A stretch of 64,000 bases of DNA from Reticulitermes speratus (GCA_021186555.1 JAJKFL010000005.1:28522635-28586634), one strand, 5' to 3'. Positions 1 to 13,115 are shown, counted from the first letter of the stretch. The notes: generated from the sequence alone by a model not told the origin. Made by a program: numbers and translations.

Positions 1-3000
1 ACTAAGAACTCCCACGTGACAGAGAATAGATTTGTATTATATCGTCTTTCCGAAACGATGTTTGAAAACCCCCCGACAGTGATCAATGTCCAAATAAAAA
101 AAACGCTTTTATTGAAACAAATTAAGTTCTGCTGAGAAAACAGCCGGCCTCAGCCGAACGTCTCATTCCAGTGATTTATCACCTTCTCTTCTTCTTCGGG
201 ACGTCCCGGAATCCTGTTTCGGACTGCGGACTGGATATTCTGACTGGTCTCCCTGTTATTCTCCTTTGTTTTCCGAGGCAAATGCCGGGATGATGCCTCA
301 AAACTGGGCCACTGCAGATTCCTTCCACATCCTTACCGATTTATTACTCACAAATTATCCTACCTTATGCTGCTTTATTCCTATAGCCTAAGCGAGCTAG
401 TGAGAGCTTCCATCAGTAAACCGTAGGCCTAACTAAAAATCACGAAGTCCAAGAAGCAGAGTCTTTCCCCAGGATCGAATGGTCTCTTGGTTACAAATAT
501 ATTTCTAGACATTCACAGGACCCCAATGTTCATCACTGTGCTCACAAAAGGCAACGAATTGTCCTTGAACGAAGCTGCATTTATTCAGTCGACTTTCTTC
601 CACCCCAGTGTTTCAACTTAATTTTCAGCTTATTCTGCGGTTTACACCTGGGTGGTAGAAAAGACATTGAAAGAATAACATTGTGGGGAACCTTAATAAT
701 ATAATTTTGTGAATCCGCAGTAATTAAAAGTAGCTCAGAATAGTGCGATTATTTGTTACACGTGTCTGGCTTAGCTACAACTTCGAGGATTACAACCAAA
801 ATTTGGTTACGTAGCTTAAGGTTGGGATTTTGAGACATAAATTTTAACTATTACAAATGGAGAACTTGAGAAAGGAACTGTTCAGGACAAGTTCCAGGTA
901 AAAGTGTATACAGAAACAACTAGAGAAGGCGGTACCAAACGTATCACAAGCACGACGGAAGCTCAGAGAATACAAGCATGTCCGAAGTAATTTACTGCCG
1001 CAGGGGTCTTGTCACGAGAGAACAGAAATTTGGCACAAGACATCGACTACACGCACGTGGATAAAATAAATACAAGTCCACGTAATGTAAAGTACTTTCT
1101 AATAAGAGTATTCGTGTATACAAGAATCTAAGAGACATCGATTATAAACACTAAGTACCACTGCCTTAAACTTTCATACAAGAACAAATTGTGAAAGTAT
1201 TCGCCAATAGCTCTGGCTCTGACTGCATCTATTGAAACCCAACAAATTACAAGTTTTTTTTATTATTATTAAAATATTTGAACCGAATCTTATTACATAT
1301 TGGCATCCCAATATTCATATAAGCAATATTTATAAACTGAGATTCTACGTCACAGAAAGCATAGTGTCTACCTGTAACTAGCCCTTTAACGTTTTGAAGT
1401 CTGGTAGTACATATAGGCCTACATACTGCCAGTTTTAAAAATAGAAACTCTGCATTGCTTCTACGTAATGCATTTATGTGCTTTGAACGGATCTCAGAGA
1501 AAACAGCGATTAATTTACCATCCAGCATTAACTCATTGGTTTTTATATTCGATACCGAGTTTATACTGTGCGGTATGAAATATACCTTCATATGTACTGG
1601 TACTTTGTCTTTAAAATGTTAAAGCACAAGAATTAAATTTTAGACTATCAATTGTGTTTTATTCTTAGAATAAACAGTTACGTTTCCCTAGATACCATTA
1701 ATTGGTCAGTATTTTTAATATAAACGCACTGTTTTCTTTTAGGTAGGAAATCATATAGATAAACGTCGGAGCTGTATGTAATGTACGGATCGAACTACCC
1801 ACAGGAATTTGCTGTACTTGTCAAGTCTGTGAAGCGGAAAACGAACATTTCTACTTGTCGTGTTGGGGCCACATAGGAAACGCTTGTCCAGTTACGGGCC
1901 CGACTGTAATAAATCTCGGACTGTTATGCGTGCTCCACATTGAGATCGACCGCAGAAAGTAAACTGGCACCGTAACTTAATGGATGACAGTAGACTGATG
2001 TTGCACATGCGCGTGGCGTAGGCCAAGTGCCGCTTATTAGACGTGTAACTGACATACCAATGCTGGCAGAGACAGCCAGAGTACCACTGCGAAAAATAAT
2101 AAGGGGACAAGGGGGGGGGGGGTGAAGGAAAGTAAGAGATAAAGAGAGATCAGAAAGAAAGGAAGAGGATTAGAAAGGTAGAAGAGAGTAATTAACCCAA
2201 TCCTCGATATGATTATTTTAACCATTCGAAATTCCGAAGTTCATCTGGACTTATTTAAAACTTTAACACTTTACCGGCAGTAAATACACACAGCATCCAC
2301 TACAAAATCCTGTCGGTTAATACTGTGTAGAGAAAAAAACCTCTCTTCATCCTCAGACTATGTGAAAACTACAACTACATTCTATAGGCAAATCCAGACC
2401 TTGTTCCTGTTAAAACTTGTGGCAGATAATGAAACCAATATAATTTAAAAGTTACCTGGAGATTAAACCAGAAAGCGTTTACATTACGTTCCGCTGAAGA
2501 TAAAATCCTATTATTATGTAGCATAATGCAGCTGTCTGCCTTTCTGTCTCTCACGTTCCATCATACTCTCATCTAAACCATGGAAGTTAATGAATCACAT
2601 AAATGTCCCACGTATGACTGGAAACATAAAATACTTATTGCAAAATATTCTTGTTATGATCTATATACACACAAACACATTGCTTATGAGCAGGCCTACT
2701 TGTAGTGCATGCGTACGGCTACTCAGTTTGAACATATGCTGCTATATATCAAACCCTCAGTCCACTGTGTTCCGTGTCTATGACATCATGGACAAGCAAG
2801 GACTTTTTGTTTTAATTTCTCGTAACATAATTTATATTTTCCGTCATGAGTTATAGCGGAATTGAAATTAAATATTGCTATGCCAACCTACGGCATAACT
2901 CTTCTGTTCGTAATCAAGGTTCATGTGTGCAACGTGGATACGTAGACGGAGCTATGTAACACACCAAGCAAATGGAGAGCCATTTGAAACATCATTACTT

Positions 3001-3336
3001 TAATGCTGAAGTATTTGCTGTATTTTAGGTTAGTAGGTACATAAAGTCTGACTACATTTCCCAATGCAAGATTGCAAATTAAGTGTTCGTGACGTATGCC
3101 CTTATACACAGCCTTTACCAAAGCTTTCTTTACTTTCAAAATGTCATATGGTTTCACTGCAAACGCACATAGTAATTTCATGTAACCCTTAAGAAAAGCA
3201 CGGCCTTCCCTGCGCCGGTTTTCACGAAACTCTTAAATATTCAGTAGCATAACATTAATATATCTTATAGCAAATTTAATCGAAACTGGACAATAAATGT
3301 CGAAACTATGAACACAAATTTATTTACATTTCAAAG
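1..3336. other. AT-rich unique DNA, no gene seen
   Basis: No frame in this stretch longer than about 115 codons, and none has a recognisable domain. Contents I can name: a G-run at 2110-2122, and at about 1640-1680 a short piece matching the core of the old AT-rich repeat described at 43.3, 46.3 and 50.4 kb (sense words TTATTCTTAGAATAAACA). The rest looks like ordinary intergenic or intronic insect DNA. Confidence 0.6.
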
Positions 3337-3347
3337 TAAAGTACGAC

Positions 3348-3617
3348 ATTTTGTGGCGAAGGGCCCCACAGCAGATGCTACGGAAGCACCGCAGCCTTGA
3401 GGCTTACTGTGCAACCCTTGTGATAAAGATGATTAGTTTTTTTGTTTTTCCTTGTAATGGAGCAGCAGTGGAATGAAATAGACAGGGGAAAACCTAAGTA
3501 CTCGTGGAAAAACCTGTCCCAATGCCACTTTGTCCACCACAAATCCCACATGGACTGACCCGGGATCGAACACGGTCCTCCTCGGTAAGGTCTAACCGCC
3601 TGAGCCATAGCACGGCC
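3348..3617 (-). mobile_element. tRNA-derived SINE, family A, copy 1
   Basis: Read on the minus strand, the element opens GGCCGTGCTATGGCTCAGG, which contains a good RNA polymerase III A box (TGGCTCAGGCGG-type), followed by a B box, GTTCGATCCC. It runs through a body ending near GCGGTGCTTCCGTAGCATC and a GGGCCCTTCGCC tail. It is flanked by an 11-bp direct repeat, TAAAGTACGAC, at 3337-3347 and 3618-3628, as expected for a retroposed SINE. Two further copies lie at 22.69 and 38.43 kb. Open frames over it are incidental readings of the SINE, not a gene. Confidence 0.88.
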
Positions 3618-3628
3618 TAAAGTACGAC

Positions 3629-6455
3629 TTCCACTGCACCGACTTTCAAGCAAACTACTTTCACTCCATACAGTTATGTGGACATCTCCTGTACCGAATT
3701 TTACCAAAAAACGTAGAAAATATAAGCGTAATTTTATTTACACCCTTAACTCAGAGTGAATTCAACTGCACTTATTCTCAAGGAAGATTCCATAGAAAGA
3801 AGGCGCAAAAGAATTAGGTAAAGCCGCGAATAACAGAGTTTACACGCTATGTGAAGGACGTTTCTGGATAGTTGACATATTTGGAAACGTTACAATATTT
3901 GGAGAGTCTTCAAAATGAAACACACCTTTAGGGTTTCTCTTATGAGAATGAGGTCGGAAAGGAATCCGCAACAGGCGGCACGTTGTGTCTGTAGCATTAT
4001 TTGCGAGAACGACAAAATCTGCTTTATTCAGACAGGCAGATCGCAAGCCACGCGACTGTGGCACAGTCTCAGAGGGTCTTCTAGAAACGTATAAACTGGC
4101 CAGACATCCTTGTGAAGAAGGTGATCGGACAGGTTGGAATGAAGCCAGGATATTGAGTACTGAAAGTGTTAGCAAGTATGGGAAGTAAAATGAATAAGTA
4201 CCCGTGGCCTATTTTACGAATCAACCAGGCAATTTGAATCGGATATTTCGTACATTTGTTTTCCCCATGATCAGCAAGGAGGTCACGGAGTAACAGGGAC
4301 GGCCAGTAGGATGTGGATCCTTGCTCATGATTACTTCCCTTAAGGTCTACTTTTAGGCGTGTGAGCAAAGCAACTGAGAAAAGCGAATCTGAGCGTTATT
4401 TTCTCTGCCTTATCTCTATTCACATGAAAAACCTCGGCTCCCACTTGTTACCGGACAGCTTGGGTTCGAGTCCTATTTTTCGTCTTGGTAGACACCCTAG
4501 TTTTATTTTGGCAAAACAATTAGAACATTTGGCGTAGGAAGACGCGACTCAAAAGGGAAGGTCAGACCGGCAGCCATAAAAGGGGTGGGGGAGAGTAGTC
4601 AAGAAACTAAAAGGACTTGCTGGCTTTTGTCAATTCCCGGTTTATTCAAAAATTTAGAAAGCAGACTCTTTGTTGATAAACCTTAATACTTGAAAATGAA
4701 CCTCCATAAAATTTAGTAGCGATGTTACCAGCTGTGTGTCATAAACAGCCATTTGTAGAACGAAAACTGCGAAGATTGGGATCAACTAGTTGTAAGAGAA
4801 CACAAGACAGGCTCGGTTGTTCATCTGGTGGAGTTTAGGGAAACAAATTAGCTGTCCCACAAGATTGTCGGCTTCTGCTGAACTAAAATATAATAAACGA
4901 AAACACGTTGCTAAAAGTTATCAATATTGCAGAAGTGAATTGTATTGAGTGCTACAAAATAATAATAATAAATTGGGGAAGTGTTTAAATTACCAATTGA
5001 AATTTCTTTGTTTAATTTTGGAGTGCAGCGTGGAGTGTAGGACGGTAGTCTGTTAACGTTCCACACGACAATAATCCCTGACGATAAGACATCATACCTA
5101 CCGAACTTGACTAGTTGATTACCACGTCTGTGTTTTCCGTTGCCTGCGGAAAATCACATCTAGAGACGTTGACTCTAGAAAGGACGGTAGCACACTGGAC
5201 AGATTTCGTGATGTTTTATGTTGTGATTTTACTACACTCGATAGAATAGACACGTTGCTTAAAATGTGACTAAAAACAAAAGGCATTTTAGATGAACACC
5301 ATAGTAAATTTATCTCAATATTTTGCCAAATCCTTCTTGGATAGGAAACGGATTCAGAAAAGTTGTGGAGAAAATCAAAAGACACGCTATATATCAAATA
5401 TATTTATTAAAATATCATGCCGTTTACGAGAAAATCCACAAATTCAAGTAAACTAAAAACGTAAGTGCAATTCTTACTTGAATTGTGGACATTATGGACG
5501 GAAATGTGAAGTGAAGATACGTCTTTGGAGGCACAGAATTAGAGGGGAGTAGAGTGTATTTGTCTGGTTCAGAAGAGAGCCTAGTACCGGGCGTCTGAAA
5601 ACATGGTAATAAAATTTGGATTAAGTAATACCTGGAAACTGACTAGCTGAGCGAGTACATCATTTTTCAAAGGCTGTGCTCCGTGTTGTTCACTGCTCGT
5701 ATAAGCTACAACCAAGACGAACAGAGAGTGATTCAAAACCCTGAGCCAGACGATTGGAATGCTTCTTGGGGCATGTCCTCATGTTTCTCTTTTGCCTTTG
5801 CCTTTTCTGAATCTCCTTCCATTAAGTTTCACCGCTTTTCGTAATAGTAATTTATAAGCCCTTTACTTACACCTGAGGAAGCCAAGGCTCATATCAGACC
5901 ACAGAAGGTTCAATCACACAAACTCTTATTCTTATGCAGTGAACAAGCTAGCCTGCATAGTAGTACTTTCTTATATCCTGTCTGGAATGCATTTTGCAGT
6001 GGGTGATTTATGTCCAACCACACGTTCATATTGCGGATCTGAGCAGTAGAAGTCTTCAAGGAATTACACATCACTTTTCCCATGTTATTTAACTGCATAT
6101 GAATCACTCTGTGTGCTCATGACAACTACAAGATTGTTACAGCTGCAATTGATATTTCAAACACTCAAACGTTAAATACCTTCTACCGATATGCTCCCCC
6201 TAATATCCGAAAGAAGCACTGCTGTGTCTGAAGGTTCCCATGCTTCGAATTGGTGGAAATTTACTTGCCGTGAAAAGGGGAAATACTCGGAGGAAACTTT
6301 ATATGATTAATGGCAATTAATTCAATTATTACTTTAAAGAAAACAATTTACGTCCCCAGTACAAACCTGAAACACTTAAATCCCTTTAGGGAAAAAACCT
6401 TCTTAATTTAGAGCATCAGACAAAATGGAGCCGAACTCATGAACGTCATGAAAGG
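3629..6455. other. No gene seen; one possible SINE relic
   Basis: Mostly featureless. At 4451-4463 there is a near-perfect polymerase III B box (GGGTTCGAGTCC) with no convincing A box upstream, so a decayed tRNA-derived SINE is possible at about 4420-4500. At 5739-5755 the dispersed motif CCTGAGCCAGACGA occurs (see findings). Overlapping short frames at 3840-4370 on both strands show no family I recognise. Confidence 0.45.
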
Positions 6456-6459
6456 GGCT

Positions 6460-6612
6460 TAATATTTTGTATCCTTATAAACGTGTGTCGTTATAACCGA
6501 GAAGTATAATGTTATGGTTAACAGAGACAAATTAATTCGTACCACAGAAAACCTGACTCTATAGACGAGGTGTCGTATAAGCCGATGTCGTTATAACCGG
6601 GTTCGGCTGTAT
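6460..6612. mobile_element. Possible end of a pogo/Tigger-type transposon or MITE
   Basis: Read from 6612 leftwards the sequence begins TACAGCCGAACCCGGTTATA and continues with ACGACATCGGCTTATACGAC. This resembles in style the termini of Tigger/pogo elements (a CAG start and TATAACGACA-like subterminal words). A second TCGTTATAACC word lies at about 6487. I could not find the opposite terminus, so this is a fragment or a solo end. The assignment rests on resemblance only. Confidence 0.35.
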
Positions 6613-6967
6613 ATAAATAAACTTTGAGGACGAAATTGTGCTTTTTTTCGCTGAAAGCAGGAGGTGCGTGTAGTTACTGCTGGGTTTTAACAATTTAACA
6701 CACTGCATGGACTACATGGCAGATTTGGGCCTATGTAAGAAAGTAAGAGTAAAAGGGATTTTAGCTGTGGCAGTTTTTATAGACATGAATACACTACGAA
6801 ATATATTTACATTAAGAAATTACCACATGTAACGATGAACTAAAGATCACAACAACAAGTAGCGCAAGAAACAAACAAGAAATTGTGTACATTTTGCTGG
6901 GCTTCGAAATCAATTGAAATCGTAGGATTAATTGAAAAATCAATTATCGCTAGAAGCACGAGAACAC

Positions 6968-7010
6968 ACTCTGAGAGAGAGAGGGAGAGAGAGAGACAGA
7001 GAGCGGGGAA
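6968..7010. repeat. (GA)n simple repeat
   Basis: An interrupted GAGAGA tract on the plus strand, with GGGA and GACA interruptions. No associated element seen. Confidence 0.9.
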
Positions 7011-7041
7011 AGAGGCAGAAAATGTTTAATTAAAGAATAGT

Positions 7042-7146
7042 GGTGAGTGGCGAAATAAATGTGACATTGGTGAGTGTCGCTGTAAATATAATATTGGCGA
7101 GTGGCGCATTAAACATAATATTGATGACTGGCGCAATAAATTCAGG
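7042..7146. repeat. Minisatellite, about 4 x 27 bp
   Basis: Three 27-bp units start at 7042, 7069 and 7096, and a diverged fourth starts at 7123. Each begins GGTGAGTGGCG or a close variant and ends in ATT (consensus end TAAATATAATATT). Because 27 is a multiple of three, the minus strand stays open and reads as a 9-residue repeat of the type APLANIIFT / ATLTNVTFI. I regard the reading frame as a by-product of the period. Confidence 0.8.
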
Positions 7147-7149
7147 GTC

Positions 7150-8541
7150 TAATATTAAATTTCCGTTTCTCTGAAGTTCCACAAAATTGTCGAATATGTA
7201 ACATACCTCAATAAATCTTGGGATGGGGCTTTTATGTATCATTTGGCTTGAATGGACTGATTGCATTCTAGCCAATTGTTTGGATGCACTTCATTCGTTC
7301 ACTTGCAACACTACTCTGGCTGTACACATTGCATGTATGGCAAATCGATACGTGATCACTTAACGGTCTAATGAACGTTTTGCGTAGGTTTCAACTGCAG
7401 CTATAGGATTATCACCTGACAAGCTGTTATTAATGAAGATGCTGCTACCAGTTGCCACGCCTGCCTTCAAACTGATTTCTCTACACAAACAGAATGCACG
7501 TAAACTCCCCAACCTGATCAGAATCTGTTTCGTAAGACTTTCTGCTACGTTGCTTCCTAGAGCTACATAAAGTAAAGTTTCATTGACAGGAGCTAAATTT
7601 TGCCAACGAATGCTGCTCACAACTCTGAGAATAAACAAATATTCTTCCTCTGAACAAATTTAACTGAATGGTCTTCGTAAGGGAAAGGCAGTTTATGTTG
7701 GGCCTGCTTCCCTTCATTAACAGAAAAGAATGTAAAGTTTGTGTGTGTATGTGTGTGTCTGTCTGTCTGTTTCCTCCTTTTTAACGTCTGAACCATCGGT
7801 TTTTCCCGAAACTTGGTACTAGGAGCACCGGCAGCCTGGTGCAAGGAGGTGCAATTTCAACACCTTTGTATTTTGACATTTAATAATTTATTAAATCAAA
7901 CAATAAGATATTACAAAACTAATTTTCGTACAGTTCCTACAGTTATTGTGCAAGGCCTAACTAAGGATTCAAATTAAATTAAAAATACCTTACTTTTTTT
8001 AGCAGCATTGATCAGTAAAACATCTGGTCACTCTGCAGCACATTGCAAAATATCCTGTGAGCTCTCTTGCTGGTAAGAGTAGTATATTACAAGACCATTT
8101 CAAAGTCTTGTTTTTAATTTCCTATACTCAGTAATAACAACAAAACGTTGCGAAGGCGCGAATCCCTGAGTTGGGAGCGACATTATTGTCAGTTTATTTT
8201 AGGTTCTGAAGTGATGTCTGTTTAACATAGTTTGGAAACGGCCTGTTTTCGGAATGTTTTCACAGTATTATTTAAAAGAGCATTACTCTTCAAGGAGTTA
8301 CCTGATGAAGACAGCCGGATTTTATCATCATAAATAAGATCCATAAATGTTCTGAATCTTTGAAGAAGAGAATCGATTAATGATTAATTACGGAAAAATA
8401 AAATTCATTTGATATAGCAAAAGAATCAAACGAATGTGATACAACTTCTTTAACCAGAGTTTCTGAGAAATATGAGTCGTATATGATCTTGTCAATACGT
8501 TCCAAAAGGAAGACAAGCAAGAAGCAGATAATGTAAAGAAG
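7150..8541. other. No gene seen; mixed simple repeat
   Basis: A (TG)n/(TCTG)n tract lies at 7739-7772. Two adjacent minus-strand frames (7360-7638 and 7617-7844) have unremarkable composition but match no family I know, and I see no exon context for them. The rest is AT-rich unique sequence. Confidence 0.5.
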
Positions 8542-8554
8542 AAGGCGTCAATTG

Positions 8555-9096
8555 AAATCTGCGGTCTTCTGGGTTATTACACGGCGTCGTGTGGTAATTG
8601 TTTACCGACGTTTCGGGACAACGTATCGGTCCCATCCTCACGGGTCATGAGTCCGAGTAGGAAAAAGCCTATAACATAGATTCTGGCAAGCACGGCGGGG
8701 TAGCAAAACGTGTGATGTGATGAGAGCCAATAGGGTGAGAGAGGGGTGGATACAAACAACGTATAGCTGCTGGGGTACCGAGAATGCAAACAGCTAAGAC
8801 AGTTGGAAAAACATAATGGAATAGAATAACAGTAAAGGAGGAAAATATAAGATAAAGCTAGATAAATAAGTCCCAAATAAACCAACAGTAAAAATTAAAA
8901 ATATAAATGAATAAATTAGAAGAATAAAGAATCAAAACAGAGTGAGGGTGGGGGGGAGGAGAGACACGAAAACTTGACCCCTGAGGATGGGACCGATACG
9001 TTTTCCCGAAACGTCGGTAAACAATTACCACACGACGCCGTGTAATAACCCAGAAGACCACAGATTTCATCAACATCGCTGCGGAAACCTGAAATC
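8555..9096. mobile_element. Fold-back element, 542 bp, with 13-bp target duplication
   Basis: The two ends are long inverted repeats: the left arm begins at 8555 (TGCGGTCTTCTGGGTTATTA near 8562) and its complement lies near 8998-9067 (GTAATAACCCAGAAGACC). The right end has an extra single-copy tail of about 30 bp (ATCAACATCGCTGCGGAAAC). The whole is bracketed by a 13-bp direct repeat, AAGGCGTCAATTG, at 8542-8554 and 9097-9109. A duplication of that length points to retroposition rather than a cut-and-paste transposon. Each arm carries a CUGAGGA-hairpin-GAAAC motif resembling a hammerhead core, most clearly on the plus strand at 8981-9012. A short relative lies at 31.1 kb and decayed relatives at 45.2 and 54.65 kb. 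Confidence 0.82.
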
Positions 9097-9109
9097 AAGG
9101 CGTCAATTG

Positions 9110-11560
9110 TCCAACGAGCACCTAGATTCGGAACAAAAACAACGTGATTAGTACATAAAGCTGTTGTGACGATGATGATGATCAGAACAGAAAGCCCGAT
9201 CAAATTAACGAGCCGAAGCAGGCTGCTACTTAAGTTCGCGTTTATATGGCAATCTGCACTTACCCAGAACTGCAGCCATCCAACAGGCACGCTAGGACTC
9301 CTTGTTCTGCTGCTTGATCATATCTGTACAGGTGAGAATGTTGTTACACAGAGACATAACGTGTTTCTGCATCTCTTATAAACGTGCAAGTGGTAATCAC
9401 TACAGCCCCACCCTCAGAAACATTAAGGTTACGCCCTTTGCCTTACAGATTTCATCCACTTTCGTTGCTGAAATTAACAGAAATTTTAAATTTCAATTAT
9501 AATTTGTCAGTAACTTTCAAGATTGGTATATGGAAAAACAGCAATGATATATTATCAATAAAAGGCACTGTATAAACTTTTACATTACCATCTGAGTGTA
9601 ATTTCAATTCTTACTTTTACACTGATCAGGCCTATGAGCTTTCCAGATATGCTGGGATATGAGGACCTCTTACTGAAAATAACAGACTGATGCTTCTAGA
9701 AAGTAATGAATAATTGTAAGGACAAGACTAACTACGCGACCTTAATATTTAAGGAAATTAGCAAGTCCACATGTTGAGAATTGTTTACAAATAAAGGATA
9801 AACAGATTTGGTAAAATTATCGCACTGCTTAATTAAGAATGACGTCTAGAAAGCATATGGGAAGAGATGTAGTTCATCTTCACAATAAACAGTGATTATT
9901 TCCTTAAACGTCATTAAAAGATTTGATTGTATACTAGAGACGCAGTATGTTTCGGTGAGAACGGAACTGAAGTTTAAATATTACGTAAATAAATTTCATT
10001 TTTACATTCTTGTGTGATGTTTGTGATCTTATTTTAGGTAACTGCAATATGTGTTTCTTTGTCGGATTAAGATGACATATATTTGAATGTCATACTAAAG
10101 AGTCACCGCCATTATAAGATATTTTAAATCTGTGAAAAAAATACATACTGGTAAATACTTTGCAAAAATAACATCCCAAAGGCAAAACTAAAGACGTTAG
10201 CAGCGCCCTATGAAATCATTCCTTTCTTTCCTTAACTAAACCCAAAGACGGTAATGGGCGGATATCTTGTTTTCATTTAATATTTTATATTAAAAGCTAG
10301 AGCTGCCCTATTCCCAGGATTGGAAGGCAAAATCTTTCTCACACACAAAGAAAGCTCTGAGTGTAATTTATCTTACGTACAGCGATATTTTTTGAACTAA
10401 AATACATGTCAACGAGTATGGAACGACATCCTTACATGGAATGCATCTGATGATTGAAACTAAACGTATCATGAATAACGTATGGAATACAGCTCGTAAG
10501 TGTCAGAGGTAGCGCATGCGTACTGATGTTTCTCAAGCAGCTCACAACAAACCGCTTTTTCTCTCGACAGAACCAAGTTGTAAGTCTTCCCAAACAAACA
10601 CTTAAGTCACACGTCCGTTAATGCTGATTTCACTTTCAAAATGTAAATAAATGTAATTCCAGTAGAATTCACAAGTTTTTGCTTGGTGTTATTTAAACTT
10701 TCGTCTGTTATAAAAAGAATAAATTAGACGTTACAGAATGATAAAACAAAATGCCATTTCTTAATCTAAAGTAATGTACCCTCTTATTCCGGCGTTCTTA
10801 AGTAGAAACTGAGGAAGATCCTGAAATATTTTAATCAGAAACTCCGTGCAACTATTTGGAATTCGAGAAGACTACAGTCCAAGTGAACATGCAAGGGTTA
10901 ATGTGTGAACTCAATCACTCATTACGATAAATTTGGCGCAATGAAGGTCAAGAGCAAACTAATTAATGAGACATATTACTAAGAAATAAACTGACAAAGA
11001 CTCAAATAACTAAACAACACAACCAACAAAATGAAGACTAACCTTAATGTATAAAACAATTGTTGAGCATGAAGACACTATTTAAAAAATCAAGAATTCC
11101 AGTGCGATTTTTTAGAAGGGACGAAGGTTTAAAATCATCAAACTAAAATCCCGCCATTTATTTCTAAACCAAAACAGATTAAGTTTATTTCTCAGAAAAT
11201 ACAAGTTTGGTGTCACTTTTATTAACCTTTCAAGTCTTGTAAATTTGTTCACGTTCATCAATGTTTTTTTACTTCCGCCTTGAGTTGAATATTTCCTGTT
11301 CATATCATCATTTAAACATAGTAACAACGCCGAGGAACCTCATACAGGAGGCCTAGGTCCTCTAGGGCTGTCGAGCCATGCGAAAATAACACCGAGTCAG
11401 AATAACAAACTGTAAAACGCCACATTAATTATGAAACAAAATTTATATTTATTTTCTCAATTTAGTTCGGAATTGCTGGATTGCAGAAAGGTCTGTGGAT
11501 ACTAACTTCCACCTTAGTCTGTACTTCATATAATCACACTAAGTAAATTCAGGAACTCGA
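9110..11560. other. No gene seen
   Basis: AT-rich unique DNA. Overlapping plus-strand frames at 9166-9575 and a minus-strand frame at 11112-11327 have no recognisable motifs and no codon-like pattern. I see no repeats here that match others in the window. Confidence 0.55.
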
Positions 11561-11564
11561 TCCT

Positions 11565-11812
11565 CGTTGCCCTGCGGTCTAAGACGTAGTCAGCGGCCGC
11601 TTCATTGCTGGGATGGCGGGTTCAAAACCCGCTGAGTGACTGAATGATCGTTTTGTTTGTTATATGTTGTGTAGGTAGCGGCATCTGCGACGAGCTGATC
11701 GCTGGTTCAGAGGAGTAGAAGACCGGGGATGTTTGTATGACTGTGTGTGATCTAGAAACCTTAAACCATGAGGCGGCTTAGGCTCAACTTAGGCTGTTGC
11801 AACACGGAAAAA
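11565..11812 (+). mobile_element. tRNA-derived SINE, family D, copy 1 (diverged)
   Basis: The plus strand reads TGCGGTCTAAGACGTAGTCA (A-box region) and then a B box in GCGGGTTCAAAACCCGC. The body contains CTGCGACGAGCTGATCGCTG and the 3' part contains GAGGCGGCTTAGGCTCAA before an A-rich end. The same landmarks in the same order occur at 29.34 kb (plus) and 39.23 kb (minus). This is the most diverged of the longer copies and I could not identify its target duplication. Confidence 0.7.
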
Positions 11813-12867
11813 AAGAAGGAAATTTCTTCTTTTCAAGACAATAGTATAGTGTTTACTAGAGTCATGGACGTATTTAAGAAATTTCCAAGCGTCTTATAAA
11901 ACTCGAAGTTACTTTTTTATTTTCACGAGAAGCTTCCACTGGACCCTAAACTAAGCTAGATTAATCCAGTCCAAATGCTCATAATTAATCACACTAACTC
12001 CATGGGGCATATTACTCTCTGAAAAGCTACTAGTCCTTCAGCTATTTAAGACATCGCGTTTTGTGGAATCCAACGTTTAATCACAGTTTTAACTACAACA
12101 CACCACTGAACACATATCACAGCCAGTTCCATCCATCCAACACTAACTTATTACATGAAACACTGTCCTTGTTAAAAATTTAATAGTCTCTCTGCTAAAG
12201 AAGGAATTCCGCGGGTTTTATGAAAAGCGAAACTTCTTCCCTGAGTACTCAAGAGCTCACCATTGGGCCATGTCCTGAGCCGGATGAATCCTGTTCGCAG
12301 CTTCGTAAATAATTACACACGTTACGAAATGAGAGCATTAACTTCAGGATATCTTGTGCAGAACTGTGCAATTGATGTTGAAAGCAGATTATGTCACGTA
12401 TGCTCTTTCTCTCTGCTCGTTCTTACGGATGTTTAGAGAAAGCTACGCTGGGACAAGGTATGTAACATACCAGCGACGTAATTAGCCACTAATTATTGCA
12501 TCTACGCGTACAACATTCCGAGACACTTCCAAAAACATTCTCTCCATTTTAGAAATGTGTCAAGTTACAAAGGAATGTAAACAAATCTTCATTAATGTTA
12601 CGGACTCAGTGTTGTATTAATTAGCTGGAGACTGTAAATACTGTACTTAAGTTTCAAGCTTCAAGACTGACCTACTGAGCTCATTTTGCTTCTCAGTTTA
12701 TTTAAAATCGCTCTATCAATCTGTTAGATATACAGCTGCTATGTTTCTATTGCGCAGTCGTGGTTGTTAAAGGTTCACTGCTAATCACCGTCAGTGAGGG
12801 AGCTGTAATTCATTGTGTTATTTTGTGCACAGACGCTACCGAATCGGGGAAACCTGTAATTTTTCTA
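11813..12867. other. No gene seen
   Basis: AT-rich unique DNA. The dispersed 18-bp motif (CCTGAGCCGGATGAATCC) is at 12274-12291. Confidence 0.5.
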
Positions 12868-13115
12868 CCATCCATCCATCATCTATCTATCCGCTTCTGT
12901 GCCTGTCTGTCTATCTGCCCACCTACCTACCAACAACCAACCAACAACCAACCAACCCAAACCAACCAACAACCAACCAGCAAACCAATCAACCAATCAA
13001 CCAACCTACTTACTTACATCCCTCCCTCCCTACCTACATACTTAGGTACCTATCCATCTGGCTATCCATTTGTTTATTATCCATCAATCCATCCATCCAT
13101 CCGTCTACATATCTA
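12868..13115. repeat. Compound tetranucleotide/pyrimidine-biased tandem tract
   Basis: About 250 bp of CCAT, CTAT, CCAAC and CCTAC short repeats on the plus strand (for example ACCAACCAACAACCAACC). Two frames stay open across it (proline, threonine, asparagine and glutamine rich) only because of the low-complexity sequence. Confidence 0.9.

Noticed and set aside
8916-9290. 124-codon frame containing a peptide (DEICGLLGYYTAS) familiar from insect gene predictions
   Set aside because: It reads through the inverted arm of the fold-back element, so it is repeat-derived. Familiarity comes from repeats annotated as genes.
10447-10468. CTGATGATTGAAAC
   Set aside because: CTGATGA and GAAAC are only two bases apart, leaving no room for stem II.
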